In this document: positions 15,403 through 24,005 of the stretch, one piece after another
Layout of the letters: each line of letters opens with the position of its first letter
Numbering within the stretch: the first letter of the stretch is position 1
NCBI GenBank assembly: GCA_003561595.1
Contig: PWWF01000399.1
Coordinates: 1 to 27,081, forward strand
Length of the DNA: 27,081 nucleotides
Source: Paracoccaceae bacterium
GTDB lineage: Bacteria > Pseudomonadota > Alphaproteobacteria > Rhodobacterales > Rhodobacteraceae
Reading direction: 5' to 3'
Translations under genes and position numbers: made by a program
Notes under the pieces: generated by a model
Told to the model about the DNA's origin: nothing
Database searches by the model: none
Seen by the model: the letters and a program-made list of their open reading frames with translations, nothing else

Positions 15403-16665
15403 TCAAGTATCCTTCAATGGAGTGAGCGCCAGCAGCGCGATCGCCATCGCCTTGAGCAGGCAGGGCAAGGCCGCATATAGCAGGATCAGCGTGGTCAGGG
15501 CGGTCTGGGTGTTGTCAGGCCCCGCCTCGAAGCCTGACCAGTCGAGCGCGGGAAACACCATCACGGCGGCCAGCGCCAGCGTGGCCTTGGTGACAAAGGC
15601 CCAGAGGCCGAAGCCCTTGGCCGCGTCGGGCGAGATATCGGCCATGCGGCGCGCAAAGATCGCCGGCAGCAGCGTCAGATCCGCCCCGATCCCCGCGCCA
15701 GAGATGACGCAGATCAGCGCAAACAGCGCCATATCACCGGGGCCGAGCGTGACGACAAAGGCAAAGCTCGCCGCCGCCAGCCCCATCCCGCATAACAGCG
15801 CCGTCTTGGCCCCGAAGCGCTGCGCCAGCCGCGACCACAAGGGCGCAGACACGGCTGCCGACAGGAACAGCAGGATCAGCAGCACCCCTTCCCAGCCATC
15901 CGCCAGCAGCACGGATTCGGCATAGAACAGGAACAGGGTCGAGGTGATGGCAACGGGCGTCGCATTGACCAGCGCGATCAGCAACAGCCGCCGCGCTGTC
16001 GGGTCGGCCAGCACTTCGCGCATGGGCAGGCCCGGCTCGGCACGCGCAGCGGGGCCGAAACGCGGCCATTCCGCGCGCATCGCCAGCACGGCAACCGCAG
16101 CGACCAGCACGAAGCCCAGCGCAAAGCCCGTAAAGGGTGCGGGCATCACAGCCTCCAGCGCGACAGGGGCGGCAGCGGCCAGACACACGCCCAACAGCGC
16201 GCCCGTCTCGCGCCAGCCTGCCAGCCGCACATGGCCATTCTCGCCCAGCGCATCGCCGCGCGCGGTGCCGGTGGCGTAGAAACAGATGGTCAGAAAGGAA
16301 TAGCTGGAAAACAGCAGCACCAGCGCGATGGCAAACCATGCGATGGGGGCAAAGACCGGCGGGATGGCGAACAGCATCACCATCGCGCCCGCCATCAGCA
16401 GCGTCGCGCCCCCCACGGCCAGCCCGCGCACAGCCGCCAGCCGCTCTGCCAGCCAGCCCAGCGCGGGGTCCTGCAGGAAATCGATCCCGCGCAGAAAGAA
16501 CAGAATGGTCCCGAGGGCCGCCAGCGACACGGCATATTCGCTGACATAGAAATGCGGCGCATGGATGTAGATGGGCAGGCCCGCCATGGCCAGCAGCCCG
16601 CCAAACAGCGAATAACCCCACAGGCGCGGGTGTGTCGTTGCAGCAGGGGCGGCGGCCATGGTCAT
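15403..16665 (-). CDS. MFS transporter (GPH sugar/cation symporter-like)
   Basis: A 420-residue protein with about twelve hydrophobic segments and the motif FLRGIDFLQDPALGWLAERL (55-74), which resembles the conserved D-(x)-DP-x-G region of the GPH/MelB branch of the major facilitator superfamily. The matching gene in the R. sphaeroides locus carries the same annotation. Given neighbours that act on fatty acyl chains, it might move a lipid or lipid fragment, but this is a guess. Start ATG 16665 overlaps the DUF1365 stop (ATGA). Confidence 0.85.
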   Translation of the reverse strand: MTMAAAPAATTHPRLWGYSLFGGLLAMAGLPIYIHAPHFYVSEYAVSLAALGTILFFLRGIDFLQDPALGWLAERLAAVRGLAVGGATLLMAGAMVMLFAIPPVFAPIAWFAIALVLLFSSYSFLTICFYATGTARGDALGENGHVRLAGWRETGALLGVCLAAAAPVALEAVMPAPFTGFALGFVLVAAVAVLAMRAEWPRFGPAARAEPGLPMREVLADPTARRLLLIALVNATPVAITSTLFLFYAESVLLADGWEGVLLILLFLSAAVSAPLWSRLAQRFGAKTALLCGMGLAAASFAFVVTLGPGDMALFALICVISGAGIGADLTLLPAIFARRMADISPDAAKGFGLWAFVTKATLALAAVMVFPALDWSGFEAGPDNTQTALTTLILLYAALPCLLKAMAIALLALTPLKDT

Positions 16666-17432
16666 TGGCTGACCTCATTCGCGGGCGGTGTGGGGCGCGC
16701 GCGAAAGGACGCACCGCGCAGCCATAGCCGCAGCGCCTGCCAATGGATCAGCGCCAGCACCCGGCGCGAGCCCATGCGCCCCACCATCGCCGCCAACACC
16801 GTGCGCGCGCGCAGCGGCTTGCGCGGCCCCGCCAGCGTGGCGATCAGGCCCGATCCCGGTGCCTCATCCTCCTGATGATAGCTGATGCGGATGGCGAGTT
16901 TCTCGGGGGCGATATCGAAGTGAAACACGTAATGCCCCGCAACCGGCTGAAAGGGCGAGACATGGAATATCTTGCTGGCCTGAATGGCATCCTGCGGACC
17001 GATCACCGACTGGTCCGGTTTGATGCAAAGATAGGAATGCCGGTCGCCATAGGTGTTGTTGACCTCGGCAATGACAGCGCGCAACCCGCCCGCGCTGTCA
17101 TGGCACAGCCAGAAGCTGACAGGGTTGAACAGATGCCCCAGCACGCGCGGTTGCGTCAGCAACTGCACCTTGCCATCCGTCACATGGCCAAGCTGATGGG
17201 CGGCCAGAACTTCGCGCACCCAGACAGCACCCCGGCCCTGCCCCGGCGCGCCGCCATGGTCGCGGTCCAGCAGGCTGACCAGATTGCGCCGGTTGCGCGA
17301 GATCAGGCGCGGCAGATCAAGCTGCGCCTCGGCATCGAACAGCACATAATCGACCCCATAGCTGAAGCGATTGGCCACTGGCCCGCGCCGCCCGTGAAAG
17401 GTCTGGCCCGCGATATGTTCGACAGCGCTCAT
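16662..17432 (-). CDS. DUF1365 protein (furan fatty acid pathway candidate)
   Basis: A 256-residue DUF1365 protein: HGRRGPVANRFSYGVDYVLFD at the N-terminus, LGHLFNPVSFWLCHD around 107-121, AVIAEVNNTYGDRHSYL, and KIFHVSPFQPVAGHYVFHF, all hallmark blocks rich in His and aromatic residues. In R. sphaeroides the paired flavin oxidoreductase and DUF1365 genes beside rpoE-chrR are, as I recall, required for oxygen-dependent conversion of methylated unsaturated fatty acyl chains to furan fatty acids (ufa genes). The frame extends upstream into the preceding gene, but the ATG at 17432 overlaps that gene's stop (ATGA), which fixes the start. Catalytic role of the protein itself is uncertain. Confidence 0.87.
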   Translation of the reverse strand: MSAVEHIAGQTFHGRRGPVANRFSYGVDYVLFDAEAQLDLPRLISRNRRNLVSLLDRDHGGAPGQGRGAVWVREVLAAHQLGHVTDGKVQLLTQPRVLGHLFNPVSFWLCHDSAGGLRAVIAEVNNTYGDRHSYLCIKPDQSVIGPQDAIQASKIFHVSPFQPVAGHYVFHFDIAPEKLAIRISYHQEDEAPGSGLIATLAGPRKPLRARTVLAAMVGRMGSRRVLALIHWQALRLWLRGASFRARPTPPANEVSQ

Positions 17433-18727
17433 GCGAGTTCCAGCTTCTCGGCGCGCGCATCCATCGCGCGGGCAATATCGACCGCACTGGCAAAGCCGTC
17501 CTCGTGAAAGCCATTGCGCATCCAGGCACCACAGAACCATGTGCGGTTGGTGCCATTGGCCGCGCGGATCGCGCCCTGCGCCTGCAGTGCGGCCATGTCA
17601 TAGACAGGATGTGCGAATGTGTACGTGTCATAAATGCAGTCGTCGCGCACGGGGTGATTGGCGTTCAGCGTCACGAACATCGGATCATCCTGCGGGATCG
17701 GCTGCAGCGAGTTCATCCAGTAGCTCAGCGAGATGCGCGCGCGGTCGGCCGGGCTGCGTTCGCGGTAGACCCAGCTTGACCAGCATTTGCGCCGCCGCGG
17801 CATCACGCCGGTATCGCAATGCAGGATCGCGTCATTTTCCTGATAGCGCACGGCGCCCAGATTGCTGCGCTCATGCCCGGTGGGATCGGCCAGCAGGCGC
17901 AGGGTCACATCGGAATGGGTGGCAAAGATGACCTCGTCAAAGCGCTCCTCCTCCATGCCGTGGGTGCGGATAAGCACGCCCTCGGCATCGCGGCGCACGG
18001 ACTGGACGGGGCAACCCTTGCGCAGATTGACGCCCGCGCGGTCGAGATAGGCCTCCAACCTGCGGACATATTCCACCGATCCGCCCTGCACCGTGTACCA
18101 CTGGTGCTGGCCCTCATAGCCCAGAAGCGCGTGGTTGCGGAAGAACTCCATCATCGCATGGGCGGGAAACTCCAGAATCTTCTGCGTGGGGGTGGACCAG
18201 ATCGCACCGGAAAAGGGTAGCAGATAGCGGTCTCGGAACCACGCCCCCGTGCCCAGCCGCTCCATCAGCGCGCCAATCGTCAGGGCGGGGTCCTGCTGCG
18301 CAACCGAAAGCCCCTTTTTGTTGAAATGCAGGATGTCCCGGATCATGCGCCAATGCCGCGGATTCGCCAGGTTGGCGCGCGTGGCAAAGATCTCATCCAG
18401 ACCCGAAAGCGAGTATTCCGACCGCCCGTCATCAAAGGACGCGCCAAAGGACATGTTCGATGTCGCGACCGGCACATCCAGCTTGTCGAAAAGCGCGGTC
18501 AGATGCGGGTAATTGGTGTAGTTGAACACGATGAACCCGGTATCGACCGGTTGATCGCCACGTTTGCCTGCAATGATCGTGCGCGCATGACCGCCAAGGC
18601 GCGGTTCGGCCTCGAACAAGGTGGTGCGGTGGCGCTGGGACATCAGATAGGCACTTGCAAGCCCGGAAATTCCCCCGCCGATTACTGCAATTCTGCGAAC
18701 AGGGGTCGCGTTCAGTTCAAAGGGCAT
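17429..18727 (-). CDS. FAD-dependent amine-oxidase-type oxidoreductase (furan fatty acid pathway candidate)
   Basis: A 432-residue flavoprotein. The dinucleotide-binding motif IAVIGGGISGLASAYLM (13-29) is followed by Glu39 and RLGGHART (43-50), the typical FAD site of flavin amine oxidase/desaturase enzymes. Other blocks are VDTGFIVFNYTNYPHL, MSFGASFDDG, SGAIWSTP and a C-terminal FAD-contact segment FCGAWMRNGFHEDGFASA. This subgroup is found with DUF1365 proteins and fused to some plant cyclopropane fatty-acyl synthases, pointing to acyl-chain chemistry. It is the first gene of the operon; an AAGGA site precedes the ATG at 18727 and a TGATCC-N17-GTAGAC promoter lies 35 bases upstream. The R. 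sphaeroides counterpart (RSP1091, by memory) is a direct RpoE target. Confidence 0.92.
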   Translation of the reverse strand: MPFELNATPVRRIAVIGGGISGLASAYLMSQRHRTTLFEAEPRLGGHARTIIAGKRGDQPVDTGFIVFNYTNYPHLTALFDKLDVPVATSNMSFGASFDDGRSEYSLSGLDEIFATRANLANPRHWRMIRDILHFNKKGLSVAQQDPALTIGALMERLGTGAWFRDRYLLPFSGAIWSTPTQKILEFPAHAMMEFFRNHALLGYEGQHQWYTVQGGSVEYVRRLEAYLDRAGVNLRKGCPVQSVRRDAEGVLIRTHGMEEERFDEVIFATHSDVTLRLLADPTGHERSNLGAVRYQENDAILHCDTGVMPRRRKCWSSWVYRERSPADRARISLSYWMNSLQPIPQDDPMFVTLNANHPVRDDCIYDTYTFAHPVYDMAALQAQGAIRAANGTNRTWFCGAWMRNGFHEDGFASAVDIARAMDARAEKLELA

Positions 18728-18761
18728 GCAGTCGTCCTTGGTTGTTGCTTGTGATTGACAT

Positions 18762-18790
18762 GTCTACGGATGACACATTGCGTCGGATCA
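18762..18790 (-). promoter_or_regulatory. RpoE-type promoter for the FAD oxidoreductase operon
   Basis: On the minus strand TGATCC (18790-18785) is followed after exactly 17 bases by GTAGAC (18767-18762). The transcript would begin near 18755, leaving a leader of about 28 bases before the ATG at 18727. The same two hexamers with the same spacing precede rpoE on the other strand. TGATCC is the -35 element I recall for R. sphaeroides RpoE promoters. Confidence 0.85.
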
Positions 18791-18835
18791 CCCGGAAGCG
18801 CGATGAAAAACCGACCCGGAACGGACAGAATTTTA

Positions 18836-18864
18836 TGATCCGGTCGCGCAGATGTGTCGTAGAC
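18836..18864 (+). promoter_or_regulatory. RpoE-type autoregulatory promoter of rpoE-chrR
   Basis: TGATCC (18836-18841), 17 bases, then GTAGAC (18859-18864), identical in both hexamers and spacing to the divergent promoter. Predicted transcription start is near 18871, about 107 bases before the preferred GTG start of rpoE. Autoregulation of rpoE-chrR from such a promoter is established in R. sphaeroides. Confidence 0.85.
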
Positions 18865-18977
18865 TGGACATGTTTGATGCCTTGCAGCCCTCCGACACTG
18901 CTCGACAAATGCGCGGCGTTGCCGCTACGTTCGCGGCGAGCGATGGACGACACGCGAACGGACAGGGGCAGCGTCGA

Positions 18978-19520
18978 GTGACGAAGGAAAACGGGGGTAA
19001 ATGGGTTGCACTACTCGACTCGGTGGCAAGGCGGCAGGATGCTGATGCCTTTGCTGAGCTGTTTGACCACTTTGCCCCGAGGGTAAAGGCATTCTTGATG
19101 AAATCGGGCGCGGATGCCGCGCTTGCAGAGGAATGTGCGCAGGACGTGATGGTCACCGTGTGGCGCAAGGCGCCGCAGTTTGACGCGACACGCGCGAGTG
19201 TCGCGACCTGGATCTTCACGATCGCGCGCAACCGACGGATTGACATGCTGCGGCGGGATCGTCGCCCCGAACCCGAGGAACTGACATGGGGACCAGAGGC
19301 CGAGCCGGACCAATTGGACAGTATCGTGCTGCAACAGGAAAGCGCGCGGCTGGTCGCGGCGATGGCAGAGTTGCCCGAGAAACAGCGCATCATGATCGAG
19401 CGCGCCTATTTCGGGGAATTGTCCCATAGCGAGATTGCCGAACAGACGGGCCTGCCCCTTGGCACGATCAAATCACGGATAAGACTGGCGCTGGAACGGT
19501 TGCGCCATACGCTGAGTTGA
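18978..19520 (+). CDS. rpoE: ECF sigma factor RpoE (ChrR-controlled)
   Basis: A 180-residue group-4 sigma factor. Region 2 spans about 24-93 (AFAELFDHFAPRVKAFLMKSGA, CAQDVMVTVWRKA, ATWIFTIARNRRIDMLRRD) and region 4 about 127-178 (LPEKQRIMIERAYFGELSHS, LGTIKSRIRLALERLR). With the ChrR-type anti-sigma gene 7 bases downstream this is the singlet-oxygen sigma factor. Start choice: the frame opens from before 18870, with ATGs at 18870 and 18909, but neither has a ribosome binding site and 18870 coincides with the predicted transcription start. The GTG at 18978, with AGGGG at 18963-18967, gives the usual length and N-terminus (MTKENGGKWVALLDS). Confidence 0.93.
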   Translation: MTKENGGKWVALLDSVARRQDADAFAELFDHFAPRVKAFLMKSGADAALAEECAQDVMVTVWRKAPQFDATRASVATWIFTIARNRRIDMLRRDRRPEPEELTWGPEAEPDQLDSIVLQQESARLVAAMAELPEKQRIMIERAYFGELSHSEIAEQTGLPLGTIKSRIRLALERLRHTLS

Positions 19521-19527
19521 GAAAGAC

Positions 19528-20187
19528 ATGACGACAATGATCAGACACCACCTGAGCGACCAGTTGCTGATGGGCTATTCCGCAGGCACCTTGCCCGAGG
19601 CCTTCAATCTGGTTGTGGCGACCCATATCAGCATGTGTGACGAATGTCGCGCCCGACTGGCAAGTTTCGATGCACTTGGCGGCGCGCTGATCGAGGCGCC
19701 CGAGATGGCGAGCGCGATGGGTTCGGGCGCATTGGCGGCAACGCTGGCACGCATCAAATCCGCGGATGAGAGTACAGCTGTCGCGCCTGAGCGCAAAGCG
19801 TCGAAGGCAGTGTTGCCGCAACCGTTGCAAGACTATGTCGGCGGTGATGTGGACAAGGTGGTGTGGCGCAATGTGGGCGGGGGCGTCAGGCAGGCGGTGC
19901 TGCCGACATCGTCCCGTGCCTCGGCGCGGTTGCTGTTCATTCCGGCCGGGGCGGCGGTGCCCGATCACGGCCATCGCGGAACGGAGCTGACCTTGGTGCT
20001 GCAGGGCGCGTTCAGCGATGAGGAAGACCGTTTCGGTCCCGGCGATATCGAGATTGCGGATGAAGACCTGCATCACCAGCCGATAGCCGAGGCGGGGGTC
20101 GATTGCATCTGTCTGGCTGCGACCGATGCACCGCTGAAGTTCCGCGGTTTGCTGCCGCGTCTGGCACAACCGTTCCTGCAGATCTGA
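19528..20187 (+). CDS. chrR: zinc anti-sigma factor ChrR
   Basis: A 219-residue cytoplasmic anti-sigma factor that binds and silences RpoE until singlet oxygen triggers its turnover. The N-terminal zinc anti-sigma domain has His8, His33, Cys37 and Cys40 (ATHISMCDEC), the ligands of the ZAS family. The C-terminal cupin-like domain has VPDHGHRGTELTLVLQG, with His147, His149, Glu153 and His183 at the positions that bind the second zinc in R. sphaeroides ChrR (offset of six residues in this domain). The link (about 75-95) is low complexity. A second ATG at 19537 (MIRHHLSDQ) would also keep all ligands. It ends the rpoE-chrR operon, ahead of a strong hairpin. Confidence 0.95.
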   Translation: MTTMIRHHLSDQLLMGYSAGTLPEAFNLVVATHISMCDECRARLASFDALGGALIEAPEMASAMGSGALAATLARIKSADESTAVAPERKASKAVLPQPLQDYVGGDVDKVVWRNVGGGVRQAVLPTSSRASARLLFIPAGAAVPDHGHRGTELTLVLQGAFSDEEDRFGPGDIEIADEDLHHQPIAEAGVDCICLAATDAPLKFRGLLPRLAQPFLQI

Positions 20188-20242
20188 TCCGCCGGCCTTT
20201 GGCTTGCAAAACGGAGCGGCTACGCCGCAAGCTTATCTGTCA

Positions 20243-20276
20243 CGCCCTGCCTTGCGGCAGGGCGTTCCGGTTTTTT
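20243..20276 (+). terminator. intrinsic terminator of rpoE-chrR
   Basis: A perfect 9-bp stem CGCCCTGCC (20243-20251) / GGCAGGGCG (20256-20264) with a TTGC loop, followed after TTCCGG by six T (20271-20276). The T tract is 6 bases from the stem, slightly far but convincing. It lies 55 bases after the chrR stop and also close to the convergent ggt stop. Confidence 0.75.
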
Positions 20277-20304
20277 GAGTATTTTTGGCAAGATGAAGAT
20301 GCAA

Positions 20305-21879
20305 TCAATAGCCCAGAGCGCAGCCGTCCTTGCGCGGGTCTGACGCGCCTTCGAGCACGCCGCTGTCATGAATGCGGATGGCCTGCGCGCCGCCTATCGG
20401 GGCATCCGCGCGGATGATCTTGTGGCCCAGATCCGCGAGCGCGCGGCAAGTGGCCTCGGGATAGGGGCGCTCCAGCGTCAGCGCGTCGGCCTCGGCGAAG
20501 GCGCGGGGGGCGTCGATGGCGGATTGCAGATCCATCCCGTGATCGAGCAGATTGCTGACAAACCGCGCATGGCCCACGGGCTGATAGGCGCCGCCCATCA
20601 CGCCGAAGGGCATGCGGACGCGGCCATTCTGGCGCAGCATGGCCGGGATGATCGTGTGCATGGGCCGCTTGCCGCCCCTGAGTTCATTCGGGTGCCCCGA
20701 CTGCAGGGTAAAGCCCGCGCCCCGGTTCTGAAAGATCAGCCCGTACCGGTCCGAGGCCAGCCCCGAGCCGAAGCCATGGAAGATCGAATAGATGAGCGAC
20801 ACGGCCATGCCGTCACGGTCCACCACGGTCAGATAGACGGTGTCGCGATGGATGTCTTCGGTCAGTGGTGCCGGGTCGGGCAACACGCGGGCAGGATCGA
20901 TCAGGGCCGCCAGGCGTTCGGCCGTGTCAGGCGCCAGCATATGTGCAAGCCGGGTGACGTGGTCGGGATCGGCCAGAAAGCGGTTGCGCGCGTCATAGGC
21001 GAGTTTCGTGGCCTCGGCCTCGAGATGCGCGCGCTCGGGGCCCAGCGGGTCAAGCGCGGCCATGTCGAACTGCGCGAGGATATTGAGGATCAGGCAGGCG
21101 GTCGCGCCCTGCCCGTTGGGCGCATGTTCGACCAGTTCGTGCCCCTTGTAGGTGCTGATCACCGGATCATCGCTGCGCGCCACAGTTGCGGCCAGATCGT
21201 CCAGCGTGTGGCAGCCACCCAAGCCGCGCAGCGAGGCGATCAGATCCTCGGCCACCTCGCCCTCATAGAAACCCGCGCGCCCCTGTTGCGCGATGCGGCG
21301 CAGGACCTCGGCCTGTCCGGGCGCGCGAAACACCTGACCGACCTGCGGGGGCTGGCCGCCGGGCAGGTAGTGCTGCCGGGCAGCCCCGCGCAGATGCGTG
21401 GCGCGTGCCCAGTCATATGCCGTGCGCGGGGCGACGGGCACACCCTCTTCGGCCAGGGCGATAGCAGGGGCGAGGATGTCCGGCAGTCCCATGCGGCCCC
21501 AATCGGCCTGCATCCGGCAGAAGGCATCGACCGCGCCGGGTAAAGTGACAGACTCGACCCCGTGGACGGGCACGGTTTCATGCCCCGCCGCGCGCAATTG
21601 CGCGGCCTCCAGCGCATCGGGCGCGCGGCCAGAGCCGTTGATCGCGACAATCCGCTCCTCCCCGGCGGGTTTGAGCAGCACGAAACAATCGCCCCCCAGC
21701 CCTGTCATATGCGGCTCGCACAGGTTCAGGACCATCGCGGCACCGATTGCGGCATCGGCGGCATTGCCCCCGGCCTGCAACAGATCGATGGCCGTGCGCG
21801 CCGCCATCGGGTGCGATGTGGCGCAGATCCCGTTCTGCGCAAAGACGGCCGAACGACCGGGAAACTGGAAATCGCGCAT
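20305..21879 (-). CDS. gamma-glutamyltransferase family protein
   Basis: A 524-residue Ntn-hydrolase precursor of the gamma-glutamyltransferase family. Features are ATSHPMAARTAIDLLQAGGNAADAAIGA (20-47), GLGGDCFVLL, and HRDTVYLTVVDRDGMAVSLI, where Thr347 is at the position of the self-processing nucleophile. GSGLASDRYGLIFQNRGAGF and FGVMGGAYQPVGHARFVSNLLD follow. There is no signal peptide, unlike periplasmic Ggt, so it is probably cytoplasmic and may act on another amide (oxamate- or gamma-glutamyl-type); glutathione as substrate is not assured. The ATG at 21879 has an AGGAGG site; a TTG/ATG extension upstream is ruled out by that site. It converges on chrR and lies downstream of ccrM with its terminator between. 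Confidence 0.9.
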   Translation of the reverse strand: MRDFQFPGRSAVFAQNGICATSHPMAARTAIDLLQAGGNAADAAIGAAMVLNLCEPHMTGLGGDCFVLLKPAGEERIVAINGSGRAPDALEAAQLRAAGHETVPVHGVESVTLPGAVDAFCRMQADWGRMGLPDILAPAIALAEEGVPVAPRTAYDWARATHLRGAARQHYLPGGQPPQVGQVFRAPGQAEVLRRIAQQGRAGFYEGEVAEDLIASLRGLGGCHTLDDLAATVARSDDPVISTYKGHELVEHAPNGQGATACLILNILAQFDMAALDPLGPERAHLEAEATKLAYDARNRFLADPDHVTRLAHMLAPDTAERLAALIDPARVLPDPAPLTEDIHRDTVYLTVVDRDGMAVSLIYSIFHGFGSGLASDRYGLIFQNRGAGFTLQSGHPNELRGGKRPMHTIIPAMLRQNGRVRMPFGVMGGAYQPVGHARFVSNLLDHGMDLQSAIDAPRAFAEADALTLERPYPEATCRALADLGHKIIRADAPIGGAQAIRIHDSGVLEGASDPRKDGCALGY

Positions 21880-21938
21880 GGTGCCCTCCTGATTTGTGCC
21901 CAGACTAGACGCGGGTGGCGCGAAGGGAAACCTCACTT

Positions 21939-22001
21939 GTGCATCCTGGCCAACCGGCGCGCGGGTGGGAGGGTGGGGCGTGCCGGTTGGCCAGGATGCA
22001 C
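21939..22001. repeat. perfect 20-bp inverted repeat with G-quadruplex motif in its loop
   Basis: The arms 21939-21958 and 21982-22001 are exact reverse complements (GTGCATCCTGG... and ...CCAGGATGCAC). The 23-base loop contains GGGTGGGAGGGTGGGG (21963-21978) on the plus strand, four G runs with one-base loops, a textbook quadruplex pattern. It lies between the ggt start and the ccrM terminator. No T tract follows either arm, so it is not a standard terminator. Function unknown; single copy in this window. Confidence 0.9.
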
Positions 22002-22021
22002 GATGCCCAACGCATCTGCAT

Positions 22022-22048
22022 AAAAAAACCCCGCCACGAAGGCGGGGT
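22022..22048 (-). terminator. intrinsic terminator of ccrM
   Basis: On the minus strand an 8-bp stem (ACCCCGCC at 22028-22035 with GGCGGGGT at 22041-22048, plus-strand reading) with a 5-base loop is followed directly by a run of seven T (plus-strand A at 22022-22028). It lies 57 bases after the ccrM stop. Confidence 0.9.
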
Positions 22049-22104
22049 CAGTGGGCATCCCGGCGGGTAACACGGGACACCGGCGGTAACTTGTGAGCGG
22101 CGGA

Positions 22105-23313
<1,209 letters not shown>

Positions 23314-23323
23314 TCATGTAATT

Positions 23324-23950
23324 TCAGCCACACAAGATATTGCGGACCGGCGCGAAGGAACGTCTATGCTCGGGGGTGACCCCCAAATCTGCTATGGCAT
23401 TTTTGTGACGCAGGGTCGGATAGCCCGCATTCTGCGCCCATCCATAGCCGGGATGGCGGGCATCCAGTTCGGCCATGATCCGGTCGCGTGTGACCTTGGC
23501 GATGATCGAGGCTGCGGCAATCGACAGTGACCGCGCATCCCCCTTGACGATGGCCCGCGCCGGGCAGGGCAGGTCTGGTGGCAGGCGGTTGCCATCGATC
23601 AGCAGATGGTCGGGCGGTACGCGCAGGGCCGCGATGGCGCGCTGCATGGCAAGCCATGTCGCCTGTGCGATGTTATGGGCATCGATCTCGGCGGGGCTGG
23701 CATGGCCGATACCGATATCGGCATGCGCCATGATCTGTGCAAATGCTGCCTCGCGCGCGGGGGCGCGCAGGGTTTTGGAGTCGCGCAACCCCTCGGGGAT
23801 GGCCTGCGGGTCCAGCCAGACAGCGGCGGCGGTCACTGGCCCGGCGAGCGGGCCGCGCCCGACCTCATCCACGCCGACAACGCGGCGCGCGCCCGCGCGG
23901 CGCGCCAGTGCTTCCAGTTCGTCATCGGGCAACGGGTGTGGGGCAGGCAT
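23324..23950 (-). CDS. rnhB: ribonuclease HII
   Basis: A 208-residue endonuclease that cuts the RNA part of RNA:DNA hybrids and single ribonucleotides in DNA. The active-site block VVGVDEVGRGPLAGPVTAAAV (about 20-40) carries the first Asp and Glu, LLIDGN supplies the next Asp, and KGDARSLSIAAASIIAKVTRD contains the conserved Lys/Asp segment; HPGYGWAQNAGYPT and HRRSFAPV complete the family pattern. The open frame continues upstream through another gene's antisense region; the ATG at 23950 is the family-like start. It is 115 bases upstream of ccrM on the same strand. Confidence 0.94.
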   Translation of the reverse strand: MPAPHPLPDDELEALARRAGARRVVGVDEVGRGPLAGPVTAAAVWLDPQAIPEGLRDSKTLRAPAREAAFAQIMAHADIGIGHASPAEIDAHNIAQATWLAMQRAIAALRVPPDHLLIDGNRLPPDLPCPARAIVKGDARSLSIAAASIIAKVTRDRIMAELDARHPGYGWAQNAGYPTLRHKNAIADLGVTPEHRRSFAPVRNILCG

Positions 23951-24005
23951 GGCCCTGTCATGCCCGATGCACCGGGCCAGGGGCAAGCCCCGGCCCGCAC
24001 GCGCT

